This document shows positions 51,556 through 63,370 of a stretch of DNA of 64,000 bases, in pieces; positions within the stretch are counted from its first letter, which is position 1, and every line of letters begins with the position of its first letter. This DNA is from Oscarella lobularis. Lineage: Eukaryota > Porifera > Homoscleromorpha > Homosclerophorida > Oscarellidae. The position numbers were made by a program, and so were the translations under genes. The stretch covers positions 3,162,001 through 3,226,000 of the forward strand of contig NC_089180.1 in the NCBI RefSeq assembly GCF_947507565.1, given 5' to 3'. The notes below the pieces were generated by a model that saw only the letters and a list, made by a program, of their open reading frames with translations, was not told the DNA's origin and searched no databases.

Positions 51556-51869
51556 TTGTGACGCAACAAAACATTGTTTAAAACCTGTTAAGATGATCCA
51601 GTTGGGGTGATGTGACGCCGCGAGCTGGAGGAGGTGGACTAGCTGTTCAGTGCCGCCAGGAGTTGCAACGCCTTATTGGTAAATTCAGGCGCATGTGCAC
51701 ACCCGGCCCTTTATCCGTTTCGGGGTCATTCCTAAATCGCAATCTGTTTGCATAAATGTTAAGTCAACTTTCAATTTGATATACCAACGTTTCTCATAAA
51801 GAATATTCCATTCTTTTTCACAACCGATTTCAGCCAATTCAACCGCAGTAGAGACACAAAGCAAGCTTA
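51556..51869. other. No recognisable gene
   Basis: Probably the outer part of the Tc1-like element; I could not identify its terminal repeats. Confidence 0.35.
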
Positions 51870-52750
51870 CCTTTTCTGTTTTTCGTGCATGGGCAAATGC
51901 CTATAACCCAAATCACAACGTTTAGACTTAGTCTCTTTAATCGAATCACAATAATTATAATCAGCCGTCTCTAAACGGCGACAAGCTGTCTCACCTTCTG
52001 GAGGCAATAGACCGCGTTCGACGAGTCGTCGACGCACCGAAAGTTGTCTTTCGAGTACTAAGGCACGGCGCGGTGATAGCGTAAGCAGCGAAGGCGGTCG
52101 GATCCTCTTAGGGGCCTTACTTGTCAACGTATCTTCGAATTTCTTGCTTTTCTCTTTTCGTGGCCATTTCCGCGGGCGAAAAAGACGCGCCAACGTGTTC
52201 ATTTTGCTGATGTGACCGCTCCTCCTGTCGCTGCGCTTTCCGTTGCCGTTGCGCTGCCGCCCGCTAGTGGGCGTATCGGACCATCGCATCTTGCAGACGA
52301 TTCGCGGTTGTACAAAACATCCCCGATAATGTTTCCGTCGGCGCGCGACCATTGACTGCATGTGTTTGCCACCGTTGATCTGCGAAACCACTTGTCGTTG
52401 CGCCAACCAAAACCTCCGCGCGGTTCCGCGGGGCACACAACAATGCGTTTATATGCCAGCAGCGGAAGCGCGTCCTCCGGAAATTTCGTGCACCGCACGT
52501 TGGCGTACGCACGCTATGATGTTGGGCACTTCCTTCCGTGCGCGCCGCGAGCCCAGCACCAGGTCGCGGAACGGTGCCAACTCATTCTCCTGGCGGCATT
52601 CGATGTTCGCCGGGAGTAGCTCATCCAGGTCGAAAAATTCCTTAGTCTAGATGCGCGACGAGCTTGCCCGGGATCGCCACTCCTTCGTCTAAGAGCTTCG
52701 CAGCTTTTGTCGCCTCCGATTTCCCTGACGATCATTTTAGTGCTTCCGCC
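51870..52750 (-). pseudogene. Possible DIRS gag region
   Basis: Overlapping minus-strand frames give LDELLPANIE-like and ENELAPFRDLVLGSR-like peptides above about 52500, and a long basic frame (51870-52436) with RLFRPRKWPRKEKSKKFED and LTLSPRRALVLERQLSVRRR. In DIRS elements gag lies upstream of RT, and this position, upstream of the RT fragment at 50035 on the same strand with the Tc1-like element between, fits that. No gag motif is distinctive enough for certainty. Confidence 0.25.
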
Positions 52751-53164
52751 AAAATTGCGCCCTATTTCTCCATTCCGCCACGCTCTCCGACGCCGGTCGC
52801 GCTCGGTCCGCTGCCCATCGCACCACCAGTCGCCACGGTGATATGGGCAATCAGATCCGCCGCTGGCAAATCGTCGGCACCTCCGCAGCTTGTTATTCGT
52901 TAGTCGTCATTGATAAAGAAACACCGAAGTGCACTGCTGAGAAAAAGAAAAAAGAAAACTGAAGCGGTTTGTGATCCGTTTGTAAAATAAATTTTTGCCC
53001 TTCCAAATAATAGCGAAACCGACCAAAGCTCTTAAGGAAGTTTTTTGAGTATGGTCGTCTTAGACACTAAAAACAGCCATTTTTGATGACGTTGGACTCC
53101 GAAGGTTATTTGGCCAGTTTGACTAAGGTGAACTGTATTTCTCTTAAATATTACGTTAGAAGAA
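52751..53164. other. No recognisable gene
   Basis: Nothing supported on either strand. Confidence 0.4.
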
Positions 53165-53960
53165 GCACGCAAGCATGACAAAAGCGACTACAAAGTAAGA
53201 AAAAAATTGCGCGAACAGAATTTGAATGACGCGCCATTTAAGCGCGCGCTATCGGATTGGAAATTTATGCTGGGAGGCACTGTACTACCTTTGTCCTTCA
53301 GCGGCGGACCGCGTTACATGCATCAACGAGCTCAAGATGCAATGTCATACGTTCGGAAATTTGGCAAACCATCGCTTTTTATTACCATGACCTGTAACCC
53401 AAAGTGGCCGGAGATACAGCAAGAACTCTTCCATCGCCAGCATGCGAACGATCGACCCGATATCGTTGCCCGCGTTTTCCATTTAAAGAAAGAAGCTCTT
53501 TCAGATGTTTTGACGAAGGAGTGCATATTTGGAAAAGTGTTAGCTCACGTCTCTACGTTCAAATTGCAAAAGCGAGGACTTCCTCATGCTCACATTTTAC
53601 TTTGGCTGGCGAGTCCGCTAATTCCGGACGAGATTGACGCTATTATTTCGGCGGAAATTCCTAAAAAACAGCAATCTCCGTTTGCATGATATTGTTCTTA
53701 CAAACATGATGCATGGACCGTGCGGAGAAACGAATCTTTCGTGTTCTTGCATGGAAGATGCAAAAAGGATTTTCCAAACGATTTCTCTCAAGAGACGATT
53801 TGTGGTGATGATGGTTACCCACTATACCGTCGGCGCAGTCCTGGACAAGGCGGTCATACCTGCACTAAAATTGTTAACGGGCGTACCGTTGTTATGGACA
53901 ACAGATGGGTCGTGCCCTATTCTCTGTTCCTCTGCAACGCCTTTAACCGCACTACGTCGC
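53165..53960 (+). pseudogene. Helitron Rep-like domain fragment
   Basis: The frame 53207-53689 contains RYMHQRAQDAMSYVRKFGKP, LFITMTCNPKWPEIQQEL and FKLQKRGLPHAHILLWLASP. The last carries the H-x-H pair of the HUH nucleotidyl-transferase motif of rolling-circle transposons. After about 53680 homology moves through other frames (HDIVLTNMMHGPCG; GDDGYPLYRRRSPGQGGHTC; NRWVVPYSLFLCNAFN) and then ends near 53960. The catalytic Tyr region and the Pif1-type helicase are missing. Typical Helitron proteins exceed 1,300 residues, so this is a small, broken piece. Confidence 0.75.
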
Positions 53961-55720
53961 GCCGATTCTTTGAAACGAGACACCATCTCAGCGTAGAACG
54001 GACGTGTAGAATACCGGTAATTGCAGAGTAAATTCTCTTCAAAAACACAGCACAACACTTCGAAACATATTCGGCAAATGTAAAATCTACTTTAACTATA
54101 CAGTACTAGTACATGCGCGTTTAAAACTTCGTTCTGCCTTGCAATGGCGGACGGTACAATTAACGCGCGCTTAATAATAAGCTCGTTATCCTCCGGCAAT
54201 GAAAAATTTTTGAGACGAGCGCTTACAAACGCAAGGTAAAAATTCCAGTCTTGGTTGCTAGAAACGTGGCAGGAATAATTATTAAGCATATAAAGCGCCA
54301 AGTGCGCAATGTTGGGCCAAACGACTAGCTTAATTGAAGAAGAAGACAACGTGAACTTTATATGTAATGATTTTGTGGGGAGGCCCTACTAGTAGTCTAT
54401 ATATAGAAGAAAATTTCCGGCCAGTTTAGATTGCAGGTAATGGTTATGAATAAATCGGGAGCTCCGTGATTCTTGACGTATGTCATTGCGACTTGACATT
54501 TTTTGTGCATATATCGAGGTCCCCCGGTAAACGTTAACGGCCAAACGACCTTTAATTTAAAGTATTATTCCGGTGTCTGCATCAATTGTCGTTACAAACT
54601 CTTCAATGTGTGTAATTAAAAATAGAAAGGATTTCAACGTGTGCAAAACGTACGTAAAAAACGAAAAAAGAACCTAGAGTAATAGCTCAGTTCGTTTTAC
54701 GTGTTACAGGGTGACGTTTGGCTATAGTTCATAGTCATGTTTGTGCTCTAATTGTTTTTCGTTGTTATTTCAGTATTAAGATCAGTGGAGCATTGCCGTT
54801 AAATATGCCTGTGAATATCCAAGACAACAATGATTCTGTATTGTATCTCTACAACCTGAACCGCTTTAACATCTTTAACGACCAAAAATAGGTATATGTC
54901 TCTATTCCGCTATTCTTTGCGGGTAGCGCACTAACTAACTCATGACGTCACCCTATGCAACCATTCGGAGAACCGTGACTCAACAACGACGCAAGCTAGG
55001 CATAATCGCCATGACCACGCGCCTTAAATCATCCAATGAAGTAAATAGCTAACGTTTCATGGAGACCTTGTGAAAGAAAAAGGGCTCGACTAGGACGAGT
55101 TCGAATTGGCTAAGCTTGAGATTACGCATATCGAAGCTTTGGTGAATAAGCTTTGATTTTAGCTCTAACGTCAATCAACAAAACGCAGTTTGAACGTTTG
55201 AAGACCGCCGAACGCACTAGAAACCGCACGTTTTCTCAATAAATAGCTTTTAAATTACGAGAGCGTATGGATTTGTAAATGCGCAATAAAAAGATTTCAG
55301 TCGCACCTCAATCGCGCCGAATGACCCGCGGTGTTTCGAATTTTGCTAAAATACAATAAGTAAAACAGCTTTCTTTTAGCGTCAAATCCAATGCTTTTTA
55401 TGTACCCTACTGTCGTTTTAGGGAAAGCTGGGCAACAAAAATGAGAACTTGTAGACGTTATTCGTATGAGAGCCCCCGCTCAATGCGTGTTGGTTTTAGT
55501 GAATCATATCTGTGCATTTTTGCCAGAATGCACTTGTCAGAGGCTAGATAAGGTAAAATCAGCGCTTTCAAAGATCATTCGAAGGCGGGGAGTAACCCTA
55601 ACAACGACGCATGCGTGTTTGAAATCCGTCCTGCTCTCTTTGTAAGGCCGAGAACTTAGTAGGTATCTTATTGGTCCGTCACGGACCTAATGTCACATAG
55701 GATTAATGGTTATTGAGTAG
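53961..55720. other. AT-rich stretch, no gene seen
   Basis: Only short frames without motifs on either strand. Confidence 0.5.
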
Positions 55721-55723
55721 AGA

Positions 55724-56053
55724 TTGCTTTGTCTTGGTGTGAGCTTCAAGTATGTGTGTTGTCGTTATCGTGAGCTCCGGAGTACTGTCCGAAAGTTTAT
55801 TAAAAAACAGTTACACTTGTCGCCAAAGGCCTACGTTACATTTGAGGGCCTGTCGGAGATTCTTCAGCGGCGCAGAAGCGAAAATAAGGCGCGATTTCCG
55901 GTAGAGCTGAGGAATTTTTTTGATCGTAGATCAAGTGTTGAGATGTCTAGGCGTGACGCGTGTCGAATTTCACGTCGTCACGCAACACTAATTTTAATTT
56001 ACGTTGTCGTCTGCTGTTGCACGTTCGTTTTCACGGTGGCGGCGCGATACTGA
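55724..56053 (+). CDS. Hypothetical 109-residue frame with hydrophobic tail
   Basis: A frame ending in ATLILIYVVVCCCTFVFTVA, which would be a single membrane helix, preceded by a basic region (RYRELRSTVRKFIKKQLHLS). No family recognised and no splice or poly(A) context seen. May be chance. Confidence 0.2.
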   Translation: MLCLGVSFKYVCCRYRELRSTVRKFIKKQLHLSPKAYVTFEGLSEILQRRRSENKARFPVELRNFFDRRSSVEMSRRDACRISRRHATLILIYVVVCCCTFVFTVAARY

Positions 56054-56089
56054 TCGCGATCGACGACGTTGGCAGCAATAGCTACAAAT

Positions 56090-56440
56090 GAAGAGCGTGG
56101 CTTAGAATCGCGACTACAAGATCGTGAAAGCCGAAACGGACGTTATAGTCGCTCAGGCTAAGGATTTGAGTGCTCAGAATCGCGACGGCAAAGTCGTGCG
56201 AGCTGAGATTAAAGTCGAAGAAGCGGTAAGGACAGACGACGAGCGTGCGTCTGCCACAGCAGAGCGATTTTGAAGTGTGAATACCCGAGGTCACGACGTG
56301 AAGGTCGTAGGAGCAAGGAGTTCAGGAAGGCCCTCCGAGCGATGGAGGCACGTGCGGTGCAAGCTGAAAAAGCCGCTGCAAACATAGAAGAAGCCCTCCA
56401 AACGTCGAAGGCAGAAGCAGAAGTCAAGGTTGACTACTGC
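56090..56440 (+). pseudogene. Ala/Glu/Lys-rich helical remnants
   Basis: Two frames encode charged helices: KIVKAETDVIVAQAKDLSAQ ending ERASATAERF, then EFRKALRAMEARAVQAEKAA ending in LQTSKAEAEVKVDY. They may be one coiled-coil gene broken by an indel near 56275. Family unknown. Confidence 0.25.
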
Positions 56441-57224
56441 TCATCAGCAGACTGTCTGCGCTTTCAACACCAGCCAATGTTATGTAGTGTTGCTTTCTTT
56501 CGCTTTTGTTGTGGCCAAAAGCTTCTCCTGATAAGACTTTCAAGTGGTTGGCAGTGACTAATGCTTCTGTTGCCTGTAGAAGGTTTGAGCAGTAATGTTT
56601 GCAACATTGAGAAAATCCATCATTCTTAACGACGTAGTTCACTTCGTTTCAAAATAAGTGGTCGTGTTCGGACATGGCGGCTGCTCCGTTGGTGGAATGG
56701 CTTTGCAGCAGAAAACCCGGACGTTGAGAGCAGGTACTCACACCCTAATCAAAGACTTGGCCAACTAATGACTGAAGGTAGGCGTTCGAGGCCGGAGCAT
56801 GTGGTTTTTGTTGCAATGGGTCATCTGACCAAACCAAACTCGGCGGAGAACCGTCGGTCAGGCCTGGTGACAATCTTGTTGCTGGGTAATGCTAATGAAT
56901 TAAATAAACATTTGTCTGCTCGAAGATACCTCGGCCGCCAGCTCGTCATCGCTCTTTCTGTAGAAAGACAGGAGTAGTAGTGGTGATAAGAGGATTGATA
57001 TTGGTGTTGTTCGGATCCTTGTCTTTCCAGGATTCTTCTTTGAAAATAGGACGAACAGCAGCAACACCCGGTGCCAAAAGAATATCGCAGACGGTTGAGC
57101 TTATCGGTGAGGCGCGCTGGGCGTGAGGGCGTGGTCGGATTCTCAGGAGCAGGGCTTAATTTAGCTTTGAGCAGACGATAAAGCGCTTGCGCGTAGGGTT
57201 CTTCCTTTTCTGAAAACTACATAC
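56441..57224. other. No recognisable gene
   Basis: Nothing supported on either strand. Confidence 0.4.
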
Positions 57225-57226
57225 TA

Positions 57227-57401
57227 CAGTAGAACCTCTTTATTGCGGCCACCATCGGGCCAAATTTTCTGGCCTCAATAAGGAGGTGGCCGTATAATCG
57301 AGAAGGAAATAGACTAGAATGACCTCTGAGGGGAATTCAAGTTTGGCCGCAATACTAAGATGACCGTTTTAAGAAGGTGGCCGCTAACCGAGGTTCCACT
57401 G
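57227..57401. mobile_element. Pogo/mariner-like MITE, 175 bp
   Basis: Begins CAGTAGAACCTCTTTATTGC and ends, inverted, CAGTGGAACCTCGGTTAGCG. It is flanked by TA on both sides (57225-57226, 57402-57403). GGCCACC / GGTGGCC continue the terminal pairing. No coding capacity. A TA duplication and CAGT ends fit pogo-related elements. Confidence 0.8.
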
Positions 57402-57454
57402 TACAACCAATGGCTGAACAGTAACAAGGTTAAATATAACTTAGTACATGTTGT

Positions 57455-57640
57455 TTAATTGTTAGTGGAACAGTAAAGTAGTGGAATGGTGGAACAGTAG
57501 TGAAACACTAAAGAGTGTAGTATAAAGTAGTAAAACAGTAGAGCTAGTAGTTGACATAGTGAAACAGGTAAATAGTGGAGTAGTGGACCAGTGGATTGGT
57601 GGACCAGTACAGTAGTAAAACAGTAGAATGGTTGTTGTTC
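57455..57640. repeat. Degenerate AGTGGAACAGT minisatellite
   Basis: About 185 bp of variants of GTAGTGGAACAGTA with poorly kept period of roughly 8-13 bp. Confidence 0.65.
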
Positions 57641-57689
57641 CAAAAAAGGAGTGTTCAAGATTAGGTCTGTTCTTTTGGCCGTTTGTTTA

Positions 57690-59165
57690 TGAGAAGAAAG
57701 CGGCATCTTTTGCTACCGTTTTGCTAAAAAACGAAAGCGGCATCTTATGCCGCCGTTTCTTTAAGAGAAGAAAGCGGCATCTCATGCTGCCGTTTCTCTT
57801 AGACACGAAGGCGGCATCTGAAGCCTCCTTTTCTCTCAGAGACGAAAGCGGCATCTCAGGCTGCCGTTTCTCTTAGAGACGAAAGCGGCATGCTACCGTT
57901 TCTTTAAGAGAAGAAACCGGCAACTTATGCTGCCGTTTCTCTAAGAGACGAAAACGGCTTCTTATTCTGCCGTCATCTCATTCCTCTAAGAGACAAAAAC
58001 GAAATCTAATTCCGCCGTTTCTCTTAGAGTCGAAAGCGGCATCTCATGCTACCGTTTCTTTAAGAGACGAAAGCGGAATCTCACGCAGCTAAGAAACGAA
58101 TGCGGCATCTCATGCTGACGTTTCTCTTAGAAGCGAAAGCAGCAGTTTATGCTGCCGTCTCCTAGAGACAAAAGCGGCATCTTTTGCTGCCGTTTCTTTT
58201 GGAGACGAATTAGGCATCTCATTCTGTGGTTCCTCTAAGAGACGAAAACGGCATCTACTTCAGCCGTTTCTCTCCGAGACAAAAGCGTTATCCCACCATG
58301 CGGAATCACATGCCGCGGTTTTTCTTAAAGACGAAAGCGGCATCTCATGCCTCTATATATGAGACGAAAACGAAATCTACTTCCGCCGTTTTTGTTAGAG
58401 ACGAAAGCGGCATCTCATGCTACCGTTTCTTTAAGAGACGAAAGCGGAATCTCATTCAGCTAAGAAACAAAAGCGGCATCTCATGCTGCCGTTTCTCTTA
58501 GAAACGAAAACAGCATTTTATGCTGCCGTCTCCTAGAGACAAAAGCGGCATCTTTTGCCGCCGTTTCTTTTGGAGACGAATTTGGCATCTCATTCTGTGG
58601 TTTCTCTAAGAGACGAAAACGGCATCTACTTCCGCCGTCTCTCTCAGAGACGAAAGCGTCATCTCACGCTACCGTTTCTCTTAGAGACGAAAGCGGCATC
58701 TCATGCTACCGTTTCTTCAAGAGACGAAAGCGGCATTTTATGCTACCGTTTCTCCTAGAGGCAAAAGCGGCATCTCATGCAACCGTTTGTTTATGAGAAG
58801 AAAGCGGCATCTTTTGCTACCGTTTCTCTAAGAAACGAAAGCGGCATCTTATGCCGCTTCCGTTTTAGAATTCGCTTTTTTCTTCTAGAGAAACGGCAGG
58901 ATGAGTTGCCGCTTTCGTCTCTTAGAGAAACGGCGGCATAAGATGCCGCATTCCTCTCTAAGAGGAACAGCAGCATAAGATTCCGCTTTTGTTTCTAAGA
59001 GAAACGGCAGCATTAGATGCTGCTTTCGTCTCTAAGAGGAACAGCAGCATGACATGCCGCTTTCGTCTCTTAGAGAAACGGCAGCATGAGATGCCGCTTT
59101 CGTCTATAAGGGAAATATCAGCATGAGATGCCGCATTTGTCTCTTAGAGACTTTCGTCTCTTAGA
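57690..59165. repeat. Array of self-complementary 40-50 bp repeats with an inversion
   Basis: Over thirty units of the type GACGAAAGCGGCATCTCATG then CTGCCGTTTCTCTTAGA. Each unit pairs with itself (GAAAGCGGCAT with ATGCTGCCGTTTC), so every unit can form a hairpin. Slight asymmetry of the unit shows that units left of about 58860 run in one direction and those right of it run in the other. The whole block is therefore also a large inverted repeat centred near 58860. Variation between units is scattered (CGTC/CGTT, ACCG/GCCG). No spacers of unique sequence, so it is not CRISPR. Confidence 0.9.
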
Positions 59166-59288
59166 GGAACGCATGTGCTACGGGACTTCTGTGTTAAATG
59201 TTATATGTGCATGCCCATCTGTTACTTAGTCACTTTGCGTTCACCAATACATCCACGCATATCGTCACATGGTGACAGGAATGGTAGA

Positions 59289-60217
59289 ATGACCACTGCC
59301 GTTATAACTACCGCTCGTCTACCCGCAATATTGAATTTGTCGGACCCAGTCCACAAAGGAAAAAATTGGAGGTGATTCGAGCGCGCATAGAAGAATTACG
59401 CCCTCGCTGCGAAACTAGGGCACGAAGATCGAGATGTGCAAGTCGCAACGCTACTAAACGTGCTCGGAGATGAAGCACTCGACCTCTACGACACGTTCAC
59501 GTTCGAAGCACCGGCTCCCCCTCAAGAGGAAGAGGACGAAGGAGAGCCGGATCCAGAAGCTCACGTTACCGTTGCAGCGATACTCGACAAATTTCGCGAG
59601 TATTGCAAACCGAAGATCGACTCAACCTATGAGCGATACATCTTTAATCAGCGTCAACAAGCCCCAGGCAAACCGATGAACGAGTATACATCGCCGTAGC
59701 AAAATTCGCGGCTACATGCGAGTTCGGGGAGACAAAGGACAACTGCATTCGCGACGGCCTCGTTTATGGAATTCGGAATCAGCGAATCCGACAGAAGCTA
59801 TTCGACAAAAGCCCGCTGACGCTCGACGCGTGCGTGAAGATACTCAGAGACAGTGAGGTGAACCACTATCGCACGCAACAGATGTCGGCCGAAGTCGATG
59901 GAGCAGCGGCGCATCAAATTTCGACACATCACGCCAGACAACCGTCTGCTACGTCGTCGCGTCAACCCCGCCCGAAAGATGCGAGGTCGAAGCAATCGGA
60001 ACCACCGAAGCCAGCAGGTCGATCGCGCTCTCTTAATTACGGAGGTGCGAAGTGTGACTACTGTGGGCTGAAACACGCGCCGAAAAAAGAAGCCTGCTCA
60101 GCAAAAGGAAAAGAATGTCAGAACTGCCATCGCACAGAACATTACGCCCGAGCCTGCCGCTCTACGGCGGTGCATCAGTTAGAAGACGACGAAGACGATT
60201 CGGGAGCGGTGGTGTAC
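59289..60217 (+). pseudogene. Gypsy-like gag with two zinc knuckles
   Basis: From ATG 59289 the protein reads LPAILNLSDPVHKGKNW, then changes frame near 59375 to ATLLNVLGDEALDLYDTFTF and DKFREYCKPKIDSTYERYIF. It changes again near 59695 to GLVYGIRNQRIRQKLFDKSP and LDACVKILRDSEVNH. The C-terminus has CDYCGLKHAPKKEAC and CQNCHRTEHYARAC, paired zinc-binding boxes typical of one gypsy lineage in invertebrates. Two indels break it. Protease and pol do not follow; after 60217 the sequence is unrelated. The bases ATGGTGACAGGAATGG just upstream (59269-59284) could be a primer-binding region. Confidence 0.75.
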
Positions 60218-61296
60218 TAGGGTACCCCGCCTTCTGTTTTTTATAAGAAATAAAATGCTTTTCAACTATGTCTTTGAATCTCGCGAGAGTGTTTTACCTT
60301 ATATACCATCTGCAAACGGCGTTTTCGCCCTAGAGAACGACAGAAACCGCATATTCGGCTTCAAAAACCTGCGTTCGTGTCTGTTTGAGAGGTATCTTGT
60401 TTTTTTCTGGATGGTTTCGCTGAGTCGATCAAAGCGATTTTGCGTTTTCCCCTCTAAAAGCTACAATATTTATGCACCAAAGTATTTTTTACCATGTTTC
60501 TTGACGAAGTTTCAACTTCGGAGTCGCCGATCGTTCGAGAAAAGTAGGTTTTCGAACAAACCGCTCCATAAAGATGTATGCCATACATGTCCCGTATTCG
60601 TTTGTCTTTCAATGGGCTTTCTCGGTCGAATAGCGACTTCGCCTATACCATTTGACCGTTGCCAGGTCGCGAGATAAACGAAGAAGAAGGTGAACCTTTG
60701 ATGGCGATTACGTAGCTATTTTTCGATCGCGCGAATCGCTACAGAATGAAAGAAAAGGACTAGTCTACGAGAGTAAGTGATGTTTTGTGTTAGTTTTTGA
60801 CCGGCTAAGTGCACTTTGGGGACCTTTTTGGTCGGGTATGCGAAAGGTATGCGAAAGAATCGCCTTCATACGTTCTCATATTACACAGAGCTTCTCCTGA
60901 GAAGGGGGGAAAGTGCTGGTTATTATTACTTACACAACGGCACAAACATTGAACTATAAATCTAATTTTTGTCTAAATCATGCGTGTCCTAATCTACCTC
61001 ATGCTCGTCCTCTGAAATGTCACTAAACGCCACTGACACTATCTCGTCTACCGTAAACCCTCTAAACAAACTATCACTATCACTATCACTATCCTGATCT
61101 ACCACAGAATTATCGACATTTACTACAGTTATTTGATTACCTGCTATCTCCCCCATTCCGGCCACTTGGACGGCCACCTCCGAACAAATCTCGATCGGAA
61201 AAGGAAAAGCAATGCAAAGAAGGCAAGCTCTCTAAGGAGAGAATAACGGTTGCGCTCTTTGGAAATGCTGCAGGTGGGAGATGCCTCCTACCGTAG
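60218..61296. other. No convincing gene
   Basis: The minus frame 60989-61177 encodes an Asp/Ser-rich acidic peptide over a TATCAC hexamer repeat (61070-61093). No family recognised. Confidence 0.4.
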
Positions 61297-61371
61297 GCGC
61301 TGGTTGTTAAGTGCCGGCGCTTATAAGTCTGCGTTACAACGGATTGGGCGCTTAACAGACCACCAGCGCTT
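61297..61371. repeat. Short hairpin repeat
   Basis: GCGCTGGTTGTTAAG pairs with CTTAACAGACCACCAGCGC around a loop with further CGCTTA blocks. Possibly a MITE end. Confidence 0.4.
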
Positions 61372-61597
61372 AACAGCAAGGCGATACAGCGCGCTAGTCT
61401 TCTAACGCACTTTTAACGCTATATGAGAATGAGAACCCTCGCTGGTACGCTCTTAGAAGCGTTGTGAGAGGCCATCACATCTACAAATAAATTTGGCTTC
61501 CGTTTGTGGGAGAGCGATTTATTACAAATATGCTGCACTTTCAGGGCCTCACGTGAACTCGAATAAATAGTAAACTACAGCCGAAATTATTATAGCG

Positions 61598-61647
61598 TAC
61601 GCGAATTTCCAGGAAGATTAGAAGCCATTCCGCATCCGGGCACACAC
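61598..61647 (-). mobile_element. 50-bp 5'-end fragment of LINE family A
   Basis: On minus this reads GTGTGTGCCCGGATGCGG then ATGGCTTCTAATCTTCC to GCGTAC, nearly identical to 21860-21909. It includes only the first codons (MASNLPGNSR). Confidence 0.75.
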
Positions 61648-61962
61648 TTGTAGTTCTTTTTGTCTATAGTTAAATGATATACGCACACACAGACACACTT
61701 CCCAATAGAATGAGTTACGCTTTCGTAGGTCTCCCCGACGAGAAAGAATGAGTACATATCTTCAAGATTTATATTGCTAAAATGCAGAAGAACGAACGAC
61801 TCCTTTCCGAGGTTATCCGTGATCAGAAAAGAAGAGCGTGGCGAACGCCGCAGGACAGACATTGAAACGCGCATGCGTCGCAACAGAGTTATCCACCGCA
61901 AACTCGCGTTTCTCGCGTCCTGATGAGAGGGGCTCTAAAACGTCATAGGGCAAAATAAAAAA

Positions 61963-61983
61963 GTGTGTTTGTGTGTGTGTGTT
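61963..61983. repeat. Short TG tract near the LINE 3' end
   Basis: GTGTGTTTGTGTGTGTGTGT, directly beyond the 3' UTR side of the LINE fragment at 62150-63370. Confidence 0.6.
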
Positions 61984-62149
61984 ACAAAAATGGTTCCAAT
62001 AACGCTACAAAACTCAATATGGAAACTTCGTTTCTTCGTGCGATGAGCTCAAACGGTAAACGATCAAGCAGGGATAAAACCGCGCAACCGCAAGCACCGG
62101 TCTGCGCTTTCGCGAATTGCATTGATCTTGTCCGCGACAATTTTGAAAT

Positions 62150-63370
62150 TTTTCTTTTGAGGGCAGACGGACAACTTCTGCTTCAAATGGACTCAAAACT
62201 GACTGCTGGCTACGTGAAGCTGTCCGGGCGCGAGGAGGGAAACTTTGTGAAAGGTCTTTCTAGTCTCCATTCCCCAATGACCGAACGTCTCCACAGCAAT
62301 TGGACGGAAAAGATATCCCGCAGCTGTTGCTTCCTGCAGGAATTTTCGATTTTTCGATTTCTCTTTTTCCCCGCCGCGTGGCCAGAATTCAAACTTGCCG
62401 CCAAAATAAATTTTTTTGAGTTGGGGTGCGTTATGTTAATGTCAGACAGTAGTTTCTTGCCCTCGGAGTAATCGTAGACGGCGATGTCTGGTCGCTTTTT
62501 GTCGTAGAAATGAGCCAATACTTCCTTCCGGCATCGAAAGTTCAATGTAGAAGCGGTGAAGAAAGCCGTCCTGTCTATGCATTCCGCCACCTTCCCATTT
62601 GCAAGAGATAGCGTGGAAGCCTTCCTTGTCGAGCTCCTTTCCACACTGGGAGACGCAAAGCGTGAGGCCTTCCAGGGCTGGCAGACGGGTACCAAAACGC
62701 AATTGAGCGGCGAATGAAAACTCCGCGCTTTTCATACTGAGATCATGCGATCTAGGCAGTGCCTGAAGCCAGCAACCTGAAGAAGACCCTCCGCAGCTCA
62801 GTAGTCGCGCTCGATCTTTGACGTCCTGTCTGTTAAGGTACCGTTTGTAGAGGGCATTTTGTTGGTTAATCCTTATCTCATGTTGTAACTTCAAGGGATG
62901 ATTGAGCGCGTTAAACCAGGATGACACGTTGTAGGACGGTTGCGTTTCCGCGACTTTCAGGAGTGAAAAAGATGACTGCAATTGGTCGACCAGGAAGCCA
63001 TTGCAAGACGAACCGACCGGCGGTGGACAGAAAGCGCGAAATGAAGCGGAGCGGGCTGGGAGGTTGCAAAGACTAGATGCCCAGCTACCGATAAACGCGC
63101 ACGGGCTGACGTCGGTTGTGCGTTGAAATCCAAAACGTCCGTGCTTAATTGAGAGAAAAAGCTGCTTATTCTGAGCGTCGTTAAGAATGCAGCCGATGAT
63201 GTTTTTAAACGAGCGAGTCAGGTTGCTATCGTGCAGCCGCACCGCTTTCTCAATCAGATTTGGCGAGACAGTACGACACAGATGATTGATTTTCGTGTTG
63301 CCACAAGAGCGGAGCAACGCGTTGGCAATTTGTGCATCCCGTAGAAGCGGCAGCTTTTCCAAAAGAGACG
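62150..63370 (-). pseudogene. R2/NeSL-like LINE, 5'-truncated, endonuclease region
   Basis: The minus strand starts LEKLPLLRDAQIANALLRSC and NHLCRTVSPNLIEKAVRLHD, the post-RT region of LINE A. It continues to TLCVSQCGKELDKEGFHAIS (Cys/His motif), then shifts frame near 62580 to EVLAHFYDKKRPDIAVYDYS and EGKKLLSDINITHP, the nuclease PD...D site. A further shift leads to a tail like FGHWGMETRKTFHKV. At least two indels. The 5' breakpoint lies at a GAAGAAGATCAA repeat near 63365, and the 3' UTR runs to about 61985. Confidence 0.7.

Noticed and set aside
55724..56053. Small membrane protein gene
   Set aside because: One hydrophobic stretch alone is weak evidence; kept only as a low-confidence hypothetical.
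57690..59165. CRISPR-like array
   Set aside because: Repeats are adjacent variants without unique spacers and are self-complementary; the surrounding DNA is animal-like with spliced genes.
61965..62471. 168-residue protein on plus
   Set aside because: Antisense to the LINE 3' region and starting in a TG tract; no protein-like motif of its own.
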